From Patiria pectinifera (lineage: Eukaryota; Echinodermata; Asteroidea; Valvatida; Asterinidae), in the NCBI GenBank assembly GCA_029964075.1, contig CM057135.1, positions 15,154,863-15,218,862 on the forward strand: 64,000 nt of DNA. Reading direction: 5' to 3'. Shown here one piece after another: positions 11,467-23,399 of this stretch. The translations under genes were made by a program, and so were the position numbers. Position 1 is the stretch's first letter, and every line of letters begins with the position of its first letter. Below the pieces are notes generated by a model. That model was not told where the DNA came from. It searched no databases and saw nothing but the letters and a program-made list of their open reading frames with translations.

Positions 11467-11835
11467 ACGATTAATATTGCGCGGAAAGGGACTATTCGCC
11501 TTGAAATACTGTATGCCATTGTTATTATTATTATCAAGTTTTGCTGTTTTTGTTTCTTGGTGTGAAAAAAAAAAGACTCCTGCGCGTCCACCGCAAACTC
11601 AACGAAACCCGTGAAGAGAGAGAGATGAGCAAGAACTCTCTGGTTTTCTCAGATTAACAAAGACATATACATTCTTAAACATATTTCTATAATGCATTTC
11701 CATATACCTCGATCGTATTTCACCAAGAATCTTGTTGAAAAAAATTAATCCAGACAAAAAATGGGATCAATGCATCAGTGAGCGAGAGCGTCGGCACTAA
11801 ATACCGCACGTACGATGTACTGGGACATCGTACTG
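11467..11835. other. No gene seen; presumed U2 upstream flank
   Basis: The stretch contains a short ATT microsatellite (about 11,521-11,535) and A-runs, with no open reading frame. If the U2 call is right, a proximal sequence element would be expected near 11,515-11,525. I cannot identify it confidently. Confidence 0.4.
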
Positions 11836-11837
11836 TC

Positions 11838-12881
11838 TTTTAGGTAGTCTCCGAGGTCACAACCCGTCAAATTTAAGTCTTTAGCTACTCCGTGCCCGCT
11901 TCTCCAAAGAACTTGCTAATTTCGTTCCAGTATTGATACTGAAACATGCCTTGACTGTAGAGTTGATTGGGTTTACCTTCTAAGGTCACCGATGTTTTGG
12001 TTATTTTTGGATTGTAAAATCGCTGTGGATTTTCGACCGTGGGATCTTTAAACAAAAACAAAATACCCTTGAGACTCCTGATGGGTTGATTGACGCTGAC
12101 ATTCCAAAGCGTGTCCGATTTGTAGACGGATCTACCTTCTAGCGAGTGGATTTTATCAAACAGGTATTGCATTAAACCCCCGTGTTTATTTCTGACGGTA
12201 ATAGCTAGGTCTCTGTTGGTCACCAATTCGTATTCGAGAGTCAAGTCTGAGATCAAATTCATCGCCGACTTATCTGTACTGTTGACGACTTTTTCGTGAT
12301 CGTTAAACTTTATCTCGTTGTTTTAAAGATTGTTTTAAACCGCTGGGGTAAAAAGGGTGATGTGAAGTCAGTATGTCCAGGGGAATACAAAATATGTTAC
12401 CATAGGCATCCGCGATAGCTTTATCTTTACCATTGTTGGCGCCCGCGTCAGCATCCCCAGCCCCCGTTCTTAGTTTAGACACGTTTTCTTTTTCTATGCC
12501 CGAGTACGCCATGTTTCGAGTCGTCGAGCTGTTGAGTCAATTGTCTTTAAAGTTGTGAAACACGTCGGCGTGACGATAACTCACGATTTTGCTACCTTGA
12601 AGTCTGACGTTAATTTCGCTGACTAAATTTCTGGCTAAATTACCAAAAATGGTTCCGTTGTCGTAGCTTCCACCTTCGAGTTCTAAAGAGAAAGCTAGTT
12701 TACAAGTGCCTTGTACGATCACATCATCTACACCCAATTGAGGAAACTTGACCCTCGGCGTTTGCCCCGCCGATATACTACTGGGATTGTGGGTGATGAC
12801 CACCTCTTTTCTCTCACCCTTGATAGATCTGGGTATTTTTAATAGCCTGCTGGGGTTGAGCTTTTTTCCATACGCATTCAT
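11838..12881 (-). pseudogene. Polinton copy C: major capsid protein fragment
   Basis: It starts at 12881 (MNAYGKKLNPSRLL) and is collinear with the capsid protein of copy B (39,967-41,238). The blocks THNPSS, KFPQLGVDDVI, NLARNLVSEI, TSHHPFYPSGL and SLKGILFLFKDP can be followed down to about 11,840. A Trp codon has become a stop near 12,537, and frameshifts occur near 12,300 and 11,885. The 3' end is lost at about 11,838, where the Polinton sequence stops. Confidence 0.85.
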
Positions 12882-12912
12882 TTTACTTATAGGAGTTTTA
12901 AATTTAAAGGAA

Positions 12913-13324
12913 TCAGTAAGCCAAGAAGCCCACCAATAGCGTTCTTCCCGCGATAAACACCAGTTCTTTTTGTTCTATTTGTTGGTCGCTAGGCTCGTAA
13001 AAATCTTCGAGTTTGGGTTCGCGGGGTAACTCGACGTTTTCTCCAATCATTTCGTTGTAGTAACGCAACGCTTTGTCAACGTCGTAAAATGTTTGTTTAG
13101 AAACATTTCGCTTGCTGATACGTTCGTTGAGAAAACCGAGTCGTTTCGTTCGTCCTCGTTGCCACTGATATCTGGCGGCCGAGAGTTGTTCTGTCGCCAA
13201 ATTGTGTCTCTTCCGCTCTTCGCTGGCATCATCCTTAAGACTTGAAAATAAAAAAGTTTGAACCCGAAAAAGCTAAGGCGTTTATGATCGCACCTCCAAC
13301 CATCATTACAACAGCTGACGCCAT
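12913..13324 (-). pseudogene. Polinton copy C: small membrane protein gene
   Basis: It is collinear with the gene at 39,528-39,944 of copy B. The ATG is at 13,324-13,322. A charged middle follows (RYQWQRGRTKRLGFLNER), then YYNEMIGENVELPREPKLEDF and a hydrophobic C-terminus. A frameshift near 13,240 separates the N-terminal hydrophobic part. Unlike copy B, it has a Lys codon where copy B has a stop after PREP. Function is unknown; the protein recurs in Polintons. Confidence 0.75.
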
Positions 13325-13369
13325 CTATTTAATGTATAAAGCATTTAAAATTGTTATTATAATAAATAA

Positions 13370-13970
13370 TGGATACTCTTCAAAAGCTGTATTATAGCCG
13401 AGTGGTTATTGGAGAGGTGAAAGCGCCGTCAACCATTTACACGATAAAACAAAAGTCGATAAAAAGGTAATCACAGATTGAAACACCAAACGACTTTCAC
13501 CAAATGGATGTGCTATACCTACCCTGGGATAAAGTAAAACGCAAGACTTATAAATACGCTTTGAAGGTTGTCGACGTTGCGAGTCGATACCACGAAGCAG
13601 AACCTTTGGTTTCTAAAACGGCGGATTCTACGCGGGATGCTATCGTCAAGATTTACGCGAGATCTCATTAGAGTTACCCCAAAACGTTGAGAGTAGACGC
13701 CGGTAAAGAATTTCATGGCGCATTTAAACAATGGAAGACCTAAAAAAAACGTCGGGATTATCTGTCGTAGAAAGATTTAATCGAACGCTAGCCGAGAGAC
13801 TGTTTGGTCATCAGTACGCTCAAGAAATGTTAAATCCCGAGAGTGGAAACACGCAATGGGTCCAGCGATTACCCAGCGTGATCAAGGCTATAAACGACAA
13901 AATGACAAGAGTAATAGCTAACAGAAAACAAAATCATTTTCCTGTAGTCTGGTTCCCTGACTCCATATAA
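13370..13970 (+). pseudogene. Polinton copy C: integrase fragment
   Basis: The start ATG at 13,370 reads MDTLQKLYY, then a frameshift follows. 13,504-13,730 gives MDVLYLPWDKVKRKTYKY with the first catalytic Asp (VVDVASRYHEA), then VDAGKEF, where the Thr of the usual DAGTEF is replaced. 13,760-13,965 gives VVERFNRTLAERLFGHQYAQ with the catalytic Glu. The element sequence ends at about 13,930-13,970, so the C-terminal domain is missing. The divergent arrangement with the membrane-protein and capsid genes matches copies A and B. Confidence 0.85.
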
Positions 13971-14119
13971 GAAGAAACACAGCAGTTTACTTACAATGGG
14001 GAATTGTAAGGTCAGGGAACCAATCTTGCTGGCTTGTACCCGTTCATAGGTGTGTAATCGATTGCAAACAAGTGCGATGGTCAATTGGGGCCAGTATTTG
14101 GAGAAAAAAACCCCAGTGT

Positions 14120-14153
14120 TTTCCAACGCTGGTCGGCCGACCAGCGTTGGAAA
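14120..14153. repeat. Perfect 34-bp palindrome
   Basis: The arm TTTCCAACGCTGGTCGG is followed directly by its reverse complement with no spacer. It lies in otherwise unannotated DNA between copy C and the CR1-like LINE. It could be a protein-binding dyad or a transposon scar. Confidence 0.85.
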
Positions 14154-14324
14154 TTGATACAAAAAATACCACTTTTCTTGAAAATGACAGTATACCAGGT
14201 GCCATGATTTTACAGGATGCTTTACAATGTCATTCACTAACAGTCCAGCAAGGTATTTCAAAATGATTTGGTAGTTTAATTTGTTGATGTTTGCAAATGT
14301 TGTATTTTCCCTTTAAAATTAAAC

Positions 14325-15073
14325 ATTGAAAATGTAACAGAATTACAAAAACAACTAATAAGGTTAAACTTTAATAATAAGAGTTAAAAACATTCAGGGA
14401 TCTCACAAAAATTATACAGATTTACAGGAACAGTGACTAAAAAAGAGACAGACCGACCACCACAACATCAAACTAGCCAAACGACTGTTCGATGACCAAT
14501 CAACGAGAAAACCAACCAACTGACTGACGGACCAGCAGTCAATAAAGTAAAGTTCAAAGTTTCTAAGCACATCAGTAAAAGGTTACTTGTATGAATACAA
14601 GAGGCCAGGAGCATTAGTACATGATAAAAATGTATACTAAATTAAAACCAAGTTATATTCCCCATTAAAATATAAGTCTATATCCAAATCGATTTTGCTC
14701 ATAGGCGCAGTACAATCGAGTTAAAAACAAATAAAATTAAACATTAAAAATTTAACGGAAATACAAAAACAACAAATAAGGTTAAATATTAATAACAAAA
14801 GTTAAAAACATTCAGCGATCTCACAAAAATTACACAGATTTACAGGAACAGTGACTAAAAAAGAGACAGACCGACCACCACAACTTCAAACCAACCAAAA
14901 CGACTGTCCGACGACCAACAAACCAACCAACGAGAAAACCAACCAACTGACTTACGAACCAGCAGTCAATAAAGTAAAGTTCAAAGTTACTAAGCATATC
15001 AGTAAAAGCTTACTTGTATGGATACAAGAGGCCAAGAGCATTAGTACATGATAAAAATGTATACTAAATTAAA
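14325..15073. repeat. Tandem direct duplication, about 410-bp period
   Basis: 14,325-14,640 and 14,735-15,073 share the same run of features: TTAAAAACATTCAG, GATCTCACAAAAATTA, GTGACTAAAAAAGAGACAGA, CAGTCAATAAAGTAAAGTTC, and a tail with ACATGATAAAAATGTATAC. The second copy leads straight into the LINE coding tail at 15,069-15,452. The block is therefore probably the duplicated 3' UTR of the CR1-like element. Confidence 0.75.
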
Positions 15074-16560
15074 ACCTAGTTATATTCCTCATTAAAATAT
15101 GTCTTAAAACGTGATTTAAAAACAGTCGGGAGTTCAATTTACGTAAGTCCCTTGGTAACTTGTTCCATAGCTGTGGCGACACCCTGCAGAAGGCTCTTTC
15201 GCCAGCTGACTTCAGTTTGACTGCTAAGACCCTGAGAAGAGTTGTGTCAGAAGATGACCCAAGCGACCGGGCTGTTGTGTATGGCATCAGCAGATCAGTT
15301 AGGTACTGAGGGACAAGGTTCCCGCAGGCCTTGTAGATGATAACACTCAGCTTGTACTGAATCCTGCGAGAAACAGGCAGCCAGTGTAGAGATCTGAGAA
15401 AAGGAGTGGTGTGCTCTTTGCGTTTTGTGCCACTAAGAAGCCTCGCAGCCATGTTCTGTAATCGCTGGAGGCGAGATATGGCGTACTGTGGAAGGCCATG
15501 CAGCAGGGCATTACACGAATCTAACCGGGAGGTGACGAATGCATGTATGGCAGTCGCTGCTGCTTCATCAGTGAGGTGCTTTCTGCTCAGTCGTAGCTAT
15601 ATTATACAGCTGATGATATGCAGCTTTACAGACCATGGTGATGTGTGCACTGTAACCAGTGTTGAGTCAAAAATGACTCCCAGGTTGCGAGCTTGATCCT
15701 TGGGCAGGATAGTACAGTTGGATATGTTAATGCTTGGCTGATGAACTTTGGCACGCTGTTGATGGGTGCCAATAACCAGGAATTCTGTTTTATCTCCATT
15801 GATCTTGAGCCTGTTTAGCACCATCCACTCCTAAATCTCAACAACACACTGTTCAATTCTGTTCAAACAGGTGGCAGTTGCATCGGTTGAAGGTTTGAAT
15901 GACAGGTAAAGCTGCGTGTCATCCGCATACAAATGGTAACAAAGTCCATGTCTCCTTACCAAGTCTCCCAATGATAAGGTGTAGATGGTGAATAAAATGG
16001 GTCCCAGCACGGACCCTTGTGGAACACCACAGGAGAGGGGGAACGGCCCTGAGAGAGTTATTCACGCGTACTTGCTGCAGCCTGCCGGTACGGTAAGGTA
16101 GGAGTGGAACCACGTGAGTGCCTCCGATGTAATGCCAAGTCTGTCCGACATTCGTTGCGGCAATATATCGTGGTTCACGTGTCGAATGCAGCAGACATGT
16201 CCAAAAGGATCAGAACAAATGCCTCCTGCCTATCCATAGCCATAAGCACATCGTTTTGCACTGCCAAAAGTTCAGTTTCCGTGCTATGTCCTGCGCGATA
16301 AGCTGATTGAAAAGGCTCAAACAAATCGTTCCTTTTCATATGTGCAGCAAGCTGCTCAGACACTGCTCGCTCGATCAACTTAGAGACATATGGTAGGTTT
16401 GAAATGGGACGATAGTTTGAGTTTCCCTTGATCAGCGGGAGCCCGGCTTTCTTCAGCAGTGGTTTGACGATAGCCAATTGGTATTCTTGAGGTACACAGG
16501 ACGAGGTGAGTGAATTGTTTATGATGGCAGTGATCGTATCCACAACCTCATCCTCAGTGC
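15069..16560 (-). pseudogene. CR1-like reverse transcriptase, fragmented
   Basis: 16543-16175 reads with [48 protein letters not shown] and the first catalytic region [11 protein letters not shown]. 16113-15919 corresponds to the middle palm. 15824-15597 has the INGDKTEFLVIGTHQQ block after the active site. 15452-15069 is the thumb and C-terminal tail. Stops and frameshifts separate the pieces, so it is not functional. Confidence 0.88.
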
Positions 16561-16769
16561 CTCAGTAGCCACGTCGGCAGCGGATCAAGCTCGCAGGATT
16601 TATTTGGAGCTTTCTTCATCAGCTGATGAACGTCACGTGCAGTCAACAGTGAAAAACAGGAGAGTTTAGTGCTAAACATCTTAGTTTCCAAAGGGGCCCT
16701 GTATCCAGCAGGGTACCGGCAGCCTGGTTTAGATGTTGAGAAATGCTAGTGATTTTCTGGTTACACCTC

Positions 16770-16873
16770 TGTGTTCCGACACCCCTATGTTCCGACTGCA
16801 CATATTCCTAACCCTAACCCTAACCGGGAGTCACACAATCTAGGTTGTCGGAATATAGGGGTGTAGGAACATA
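16770..16873. mobile_element. Small inverted-repeat element with telomere-like core
   Basis: The left arm (16,770-16,796, TGTTCCGACACCCCTATG-type) and the right arm (16,847-16,873, its near reverse complement) flank a core with CCTAACCCTAACCCTAACC (16,808-16,825). That core is three units of the animal telomere repeat on the other strand. It interrupts the LINE between EN and RT. No coding capacity. Confidence 0.65.
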
Positions 16874-17312
16874 GAGCAGTCATCGATTTTCTCAACAAAG
16901 AAAATACCGAAGTCATCAGCTAGTTCTCGATCACTATCATGACGTGGGAGGGGTGATTTAGGTTTTCTGTTTAGAATAAGTTCATGACCTTGAAAAGATT
17001 TCTGGGGTTTCTGGCATTTTCAAGAACCATGTTGGAGTAAAACTCAGTGGCGGCATCATCCAACAATTATGTAACTTTAAGTTTCTGTTCACGGAAGAGC
17101 TTGCGGTCATTTGCTGATTTTGTGCGCCTCCATCTCCGTTCAAGCTGCCTCCGCTTTCTCTTTTCTAGAATCTTGTCAGTCGAAAAACCACAGGGGCGAT
17201 GTCGGAGTGTGATGACGCGACGATGTTCCGGAGCGTGCTTATTCAAAAGCTATCGTAAAACATGATTGTAATTCTGAACAGCACTGTCGAGATCTGTGCA
17301 TTTCAGAACATC

Positions 17313-18029
17313 CTACATAGCTTCAGCAACACCAACCTTGAAATCATCATGATTGATGCGGTTGTAATTTCTGTAAAGCATTTCCTTATTCAAGGAGCAA
17401 GGCTTACTCAAGGCAAGTTCACATGTAATACAAAAGTAGTCAGATATCTGATAGTCCACCTGGACATTGCGCACAAAATCTGGAGATCGTGAAATAATCC
17501 AGTCCAAGGTATGATCACTTACATGTGTTTGTTTGTCCACATGTTTCATCAAACTGAACAAGTCCAAGAGTTCCAGGAACCGAGATGTCTCGCTGCTGGT
17601 GGACACGTTTACATGAAAATTGAAATCACCGACTACAAGTAGCTCCTCCGGTTCAATGATGCAGTCATCGAGTATATCTGCAAACTCCTCATAAAACACG
17701 GACAGTGGGGTTCTGTTTTGTGCCGATGGTGTTGGACGATACACAGCTAGTAATCTCATGGACTTGTTGTTAGAAGTGCACAACATATCCATGAATTCCA
17801 TCGATCTTGAAATGGCTTTTCGCTTGAGTTCAACTACCACCCCCTCCTTGTGAATAACAGCAACACCACCACCTTGACGATCAACCCTAGAATAACAAGC
17901 ACATTTTCCATGATCCTTTACACAACTACTGGTCTCGCTTTCATCGGTCTTTTCCTGTATTTGAACCGGGCAGTTTAGAGTCTTGTTGTGGTGGACGTGG
18001 CTATGTTTTTTTGGCCATGAAATGTCCAC
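17313..18029 (-). pseudogene. CR1-like endonuclease domain
   Basis: The open stretch of 238 codons has GGGVAVIHKEG, LLVVGDFNFHV (catalytic Asp/Asn of AP-type endonucleases), THVSDHTLDWII and ISDYFCITCEL. The usual final SDH is SDY here, so a catalytic His is missing. The start is unlikely to be the native one. The role would be target DNA nicking for target-primed reverse transcription. Confidence 0.85.
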
Positions 18030-18409
18030 ACATGTGGAGCTGGGTTTTGTTTGATTGAAGCCTACCTTGTAATTTGCACCACTAATAGTTCTTCCTCATT
18101 GTTCACCATAAATAAAGTGATAGTCATTAAATGTGTGTTTGTGATTATTGCACTTTGTAAATGTGGTCAGGTGATCTCGTGATGCTTGTATTGTTTTCGT
18201 AAATGGGGTGAGGAATTCTGTAGTAGGGGGAGGGAAGGGTACCAGACTTTGCCATAGGTGTGGGGTCAGTACACTATATTCGTTAGACATAGGCATTTGC
18301 CCGTAGTCTCCTCCTCAAATTATACGCAGTTGGGATCACTGGCGCCGCTCCCACCACAGCCCGTCTTTCCAGTGCTGCTGCTTTCAGTTCGTACAAGGGT
18401 TAGTACAAG

Positions 18410-18431
18410 GTCTATATTTTAAAATATAGAC
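18410..18431. repeat. 22-bp perfect AT-rich palindrome
   Basis: GTCTATATTTT is followed directly by its reverse complement. It sits between the left end of copy A and the polymerase gene. An (AT)n run follows at about 18,541-18,568. Confidence 0.8.
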
Positions 18432-18569
18432 TTTTTTTAACCCGCAAGGGTGGAGGACATCGGACCGAATCCCCACTCTCCTACCAGACAAATGGCCGAT
18501 ATGTCTAATTGCTTATCAATCGAAAAGTCTGACCTCTTAAAAATATATATATATATATATATATATTGA

Positions 18570-21255
18570 TATATATAACTGATGAATACGATCAAGCCAA
18601 TCGTTAAAGGGTTTTCTAGATGGAATAAAGCCACGCTGCGTGATTACGTACAGCGATATATAATACCGTACAATCGAAATGCTTATCTTTCTCGAAAAGT
18701 CTACATCGACGGGATAAACAACTACGAAGCTTAATTAAAAAAGATTGAGAAAAAAAGACACTACATGAGCTCAAACAGATCGTAGACGATTACGATCTAG
18801 AATTTACACCGACGGGTTACAATGGTCGATTTTTTTAAAAAGATTTAATCTCAGCGATTCAAAATTCTAGGCAACCCGAAGATTTTCAAGAGGCTGAGTT
18901 TAGAGCGACAGGAGATTCAGAAACAACTTTAGAAACTGGGAACTGATTCCTAGACTTTTTTACGACGATTTAGTCAAGTTTTTTTATACGAACAAAGATC
19001 AAATTGTAAGTAAAATTAAGTCGGAATTGAGAGAGCTAAGAGGTTTAAAAGTAGAACTTGTGATCAAAATAAGATACGAAACCGGATGGTACGATCGAAA
19101 CGATTGAAGCTATTCATTTTAGCGATCAGAGAGTCGTTTTAAATCAAAGTCATATAAAACAGGTTTTAAAAGAAGACATTGATTGACCAGCTATTTAGAG
19201 AAGGTGAAAGGTATACGAATCAAGGATCGGGTTGGGTTTTAAAAAAGATAATGGCGTTGTACATTAACATCAACAGGTTTAATACCGTGAGAGGTAGTTC
19301 TTACATAGACTTACCAAAATGTATCAAACAGAAAACGGCGATGATAAACATTGAAAACAAAGACGACGTGTGTTTGAGATGGTGTTTGAGAGCGGCTCTT
19401 GGCTTGTACATGGATAAAGTAAAAAATAAAATAAAAAACGATAGAAAAATTATAGAACGCAAGTAAAATTAGACAGACACATGACCGATTGTAATGGCAT
19501 AGATTCACATCCGTCAAAGATTGTATTTCCTACCGCTAAGCGAAAATACGTAAATAGAGAGTGGATAGTCGACGAAAACGATGTGCCAATATTAGAATTT
19601 AAAAACTAAATTTAAACAAAAAGCACCATTTGTAGTTTACGCCGACTTTGAATCGATATTAGAAAAAAAACGCACGATAAAAGGAAAACACGCAAAAGAT
19701 TTTCATTCACAAAGCTAGCGGTTATTCGTTGGTAATAGTTAAAAGCGACGGTAACAATGTGTATCAAGAGACTTACAGAGGCAAAGACGCTTCAACTAGA
19801 TTTATAAAAAGGTTGTTAAAATTACAACGCGATATTAATTGCCTATTAAAAAAAAACATGAAATTTAACGAGCGAGCTAAAGAACATCATGATAAAATAA
19901 ACACGTGTTGGATTTGCGAACAACCAATTTATCCCAATTACTCAAGCAACTGTCAGTGCCAGAAACCCAAACAACCAAAAACAGAAAAACAAATAAAAGA
20001 ATATCAGTGCGAAAACAAAAATGGATTTACAGAGTCTAAATGTCTCGACTACAAAAAAAAGGTCAACCAATTTAGAAAGTTGAGAGATCACTGCCACGTC
20101 ACGGGTAGATATAGAGGTGCCGCGCACGTCTACTACAATCTAAAATTACAAGTTAAACCAGGTTTTACCCCCATACCGGTCGTCTTTCACAATTTGCAAA
20201 ATTACGATTTAAACTACTCAGAGAATATTTTAATCGTCAAAACATCGACTCGTTGTTACAAAAAGGAGTTTATCCGTACGAATACATGGACTCGTTTGAC
20301 AGATTTCAAGAGACCAGCCTACCCCCATCGAACAATTTTACAGCAGCCTAAAAGACGAAAATTTATCACGAGAGGACTACGACAGAGCTAAGCTTACGTG
20401 GAAAGCGTTTAATTTCAAATGCTTGGGGGAATATCACGATTTGTACGTCACTACCGACACACTATTACTGGCTTGCTTATTTGAAAACTTTATGCAAAAG
20501 TGTATTACAAACTACGCGTTAGATCCAGCTAATTACTATACAGCACCAGGATTGTCGTGGGACGCATTGTTAAAACACTCGGAAGTTAAACTCGAACTAT
20601 TGCAAGATGTAGACAAACATTTATTTTTTGAGAAAGCGAAACGCGGAGGGATATCGAGCGTGGGTTGTATGAGATACCACAAAGCCAACAATAAATACCT
20701 GCCCAACCATAATCCAAACGAGCCGTCGAGTTACATCACCTACCTTGACTCAAACAATCTATACGGCTGGGCTATGAGTCAATACCTACCGGACAGAGAT
20801 TTTAAATGGTACACTACGACACAGTTTACCGCGGAAAAAAATATTATCTCTCAGGAAAACGTCAAACACCGGTTACTGTTTTGAAGTAGATTTAGAATAC
20901 CCAGACGATTTTCACGATCGATCTGCACACCGATTACCCCCTAGCGCCAGAAAATATCGTCATACCCAAAGAATGGATGTCTGATTAGCAAAACGGGTTA
21001 TGGGAAACCGAACCTAGTACCAACGTGCAAAAATCAGTTTGAAACTAAAAAAGGTGCATCGAGCGCTACAATTTGACCTCGATTTTAACCGCTGATATCA
21101 ACCCGAAAAAGCCAAGGGTGTCACACAATCGGTCACCTCTAAGAAATTAAAACACCGACACAACTACGACTGCATCGTAAACAAGAAATCTCATTATGAA
21201 ACCATGACTCACATTAGATCGGAAAAATCATATGCTTTACACCGTATCTCAAAAT
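18570..21255 (+). pseudogene. Copy A: DNA polymerase B pseudogene
   Basis: It is collinear with the copy B polymerase and starts near 18,581. Readable segments: 19,179-19,466 (GSGWVLKKIMALYININRF), 19,729-20,391 (CWICEQ and the VTGRYRGAAH nuclease-like motif, HNLQNYD) and 20,423-20,884 (exonuclease III box YHDLYVTTDTLL; polymerase motif A region SNNLYGWAMSQYLP). An internal deletion after HNLQNYD removes about 220 bases. A second deletion near 21,050 removes polymerase motifs B and C. Many indels are present. The 3' end runs directly into the integrase at about 21,260; copy B has a solo LTR at this place. Confidence 0.9.
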
Positions 21256-21257
21256 TG

Positions 21258-22125
21258 CGTGTCCTTGGGTACGACTTGAAGCTCTTGTCTAACAAAACTC
21301 ATTTTTGGGCCGTCTTGCAGGTAATACAGCGTGGTGCCCGTCATCACTTTTTTTTCTGTTATCCATTTTAAATTGACTCGTTCTTTTGTCGAAGATGTCT
21401 ACGCTCCAAATGGGATCCGTGGCTCTTCTCGAAGTACCCCCCTCTTGTTTGCCCGGGTAATATAAATATCTAAACATAGCGACTTACGGTAAATTCTGCT
21501 CTTTTGTTTTAACTGGATTTGCCGGCGATTGCCGGACTCGGGGTAGTTTAACCGCCTGTGATGGCGCTTTAGCTGTTAATCTTGTCGTTTCGTCGTTTAT
21601 AGCCTGGATCACTCCGGGTAGTCGCTCGACCCATTGCGTGTTTCTACTCTCGGGATTTAGCATTTCTTGAGCGTACTGATGACCAAACAGTCTCTCGGCT
21701 AGCGTTCGATTAAATCTTTCTAAGATACCCTCCGATCGGTGGTTTCTGGGTTTGCCTACGATAATATCGACGTTTGTTGAGGTCATCAATTGTTTAACAA
21801 TTGTTTTTGACAATAGCATCTCTGGTGGAATCCACCGTTTTAGAAACCAAAGGTTCTGCTTCGTGGTATCGACTCGCAACGTCGACAACCGTCAAAGCGT
21901 ATTTTATAAGTCTTGCGTCTTACTTTATCCCAGGGTAGGTATAGCACATCCATTTGGTGAAAGTCGTTTGGTGTTTCAAACTCCCGCGAAGTACTCGTAG
22001 GCCTGGGTACATACGCAGGACCCGGTAGATAAATTTGCCAGATCGCTTGTTTTTTAAGCCAACCTCTGATTACCTTTTTATCGATTTTGGATTATCGTGT
22101 AAATGGTTTAGATAATGTTTTTATA
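21258..22125 (-). pseudogene. Copy A: integrase pseudogene
   Basis: 21888-21484 has the RNHRSEGILERFNRTLAERL region with the catalytic Glu and the connection to the C-terminal domain. 21477-21289 is the C-terminal domain (FRYLYYPGKQEGGTSRRA, ARRPKNEF). Upstream, 22,000-21,830 keeps traces of the core start but lacks the second catalytic Asp region. The N-terminal zinc-binding part is cut by a deletion of about 50 bases near 22,105. Confidence 0.85.
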
Positions 22126-22155
22126 TTATTTAACATAAAAGACGTTTAAAATAAT

Positions 22156-22405
22156 ATGGCTAGCGTTGCTATGATGATAGGAAGCGCGATCGTCAATGCC
22201 TTAGCTTTTACTGGTTCATTTTTTTATTTTCAAATTTAAAAGTCGACGAGAAGCGTAAGAGACACGATTTAGCGATAGAACAACTCGCAGCCGCCAAAGA
22301 TCGGTGGCAACGAGAACGAACGAAATATCTAGATTTTCTCAAACAAAATGCTTCTAAAGAAGCATATTCCGACGTAGACCGAGCGTTGCGTTTCTACAAC
22401 GTTTA
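22156..22405 (+). pseudogene. Copy A: small membrane protein fragment
   Basis: It starts at 22,156 (MASVAMMIGSAIVNALAF) and is collinear with 39,528-39,944. It continues, frameshifted, with a charged helix (LAIEQLAAAKDRWQRERTKY), then is truncated at YYN (RFYN here). Confidence 0.75.
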
Positions 22406-22429
22406 AATTTAAAACTCTTTATAAATAAA

Positions 22430-22860
22430 ATGAATGCGTATGGAAAAAAGCTCGACCCCAGCAGGCTTTAAAAAAATACCCAGATCTATCAAGGGTGAGA
22501 GAAAACTAGCTTTTTCTTTAGTAATAGAACCATTTTAGGTAATTTAGCCAGAAATTTAGTGAGCGAAATCAGAGCAGATCCCGAGGTAAATCTCTACGAT
22601 CCGGAATTGTACAAGACGACGCTCAACGAAGCGATCGTTTTTTACAGGAAAGTATTCGAAGGTGTTGCTCCGTTGTTTATTCTGGACGATTGCTCTTCGT
22701 TCGGATCAAGAGATTAAATATCGTAAAAAGACGTGCGCTTTAAGCAAAATGGCGTTTAGCGGAAGACACGTAAATCACAGCTGTTGGTTACTGACTCAAA
22801 AGTACAATAGTGTTTTAAATGATTATAGAGAGAATACGGCTTAGTTGGCGTTATTTCCAG
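22430..22860 (+). pseudogene. Copy A: capsid-ATPase deletion fusion
   Basis: 22,430-22,575 holds the first codons of the capsid gene (MNAYGKKLDPSR) and the NLARNLVSEI region, joined by a deletion of more than 1 kb directly to the middle of the packaging ATPase. The ATPase part (22,577-22,845) has ADPEVNLYDPELYK and the Walker B region with ILDDCSS, then AFSGRHVNHSCWLLTQKYNS. It is clearly dead. Confidence 0.85.
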
Positions 22861-22984
22861 AAATTTTTTTTACCAACCCAAATCTCAGATGGGGGGGGGG
22901 GGGCACTCGGGGGGCACTAGGTTTTCCAGGGGGGCACGATTATCACAACAAAACGTTTGAAATTTAACAAAACTTATATAATAA

Positions 22985-23368
22985 ATGGAAGATCCGAAAG
23001 CAGCGACAGTAACACCTGCGGCTGAACCTGCATAGACAGAGACGCCCCAACAAGTGAAAACATCGTCATCACCCACGGTAGCGAGAGTGACCAAGACTAA
23101 AAATCCAAAACGAATACAGCAGGGTAAAGCTTTAGCCGAGCACAATAGACAGATGAAATTGAAATTAGCAAAAATGGATGTAACATCGGACGACGCTACG
23201 AGCTCGTCGGATTACAGCTCTTGGGTGATGTGGGGAGCTGTAGCGTCGATAATAGGAGTGGGGTTGCTGGTACTAAAAAGTAAGGCAACTGCGCCGCTAA
23301 TACAGTCAGTGCCGGTAGTAACGCAACCCACTACACCTAGTGCCTCCAAAACGCGAGACATGGAATAA
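22985..23368 (+). pseudogene. Copy A: small basic membrane protein
   Basis: Homologue of 42,573-42,938. It begins MEDPKAATVTPA. A TAG stop falls at about 23,032, where copy B has a Gln/Ala codon. The rest (KTKNPKRIQQGKALAEHNRQ, then a hydrophobic segment MWGAVASIIGVGLLVLK) is open to 23,368. Possibly a minor virion protein; no function is established. Confidence 0.75.
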
Positions 23369-23399
23369 ATAGCAATTTAAAATTGTTATATTAAAAACC

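Larger units (their letters stand above)
15069..18060 (-). mobile_element. CR1-like non-LTR retrotransposon, degenerate
   Basis: Read on the minus strand: endonuclease at 18029-17313, RT palm at 16543-15597 and the C-terminal tail at 15452-15069. The tail has the typical LHWLPVSRRIQYKLSVIIYK block. The order, and the lack of a poly-A or zinc-knuckle end, fit the CR1 group. The body is broken by a small MITE at 16.77-16.87 kb and several frameshifts. Confidence 0.85.

Noticed and set aside
16808-16825. Chromosome end or telomere remnant
   Set aside because: Only three units, enclosed by inverted arms within a LINE.
22870-23145. Minus-strand frame of 86 codons across a G-run in copy A
   Set aside because: It is the antisense of the small basic membrane protein gene and a low-complexity G-run; no family features.
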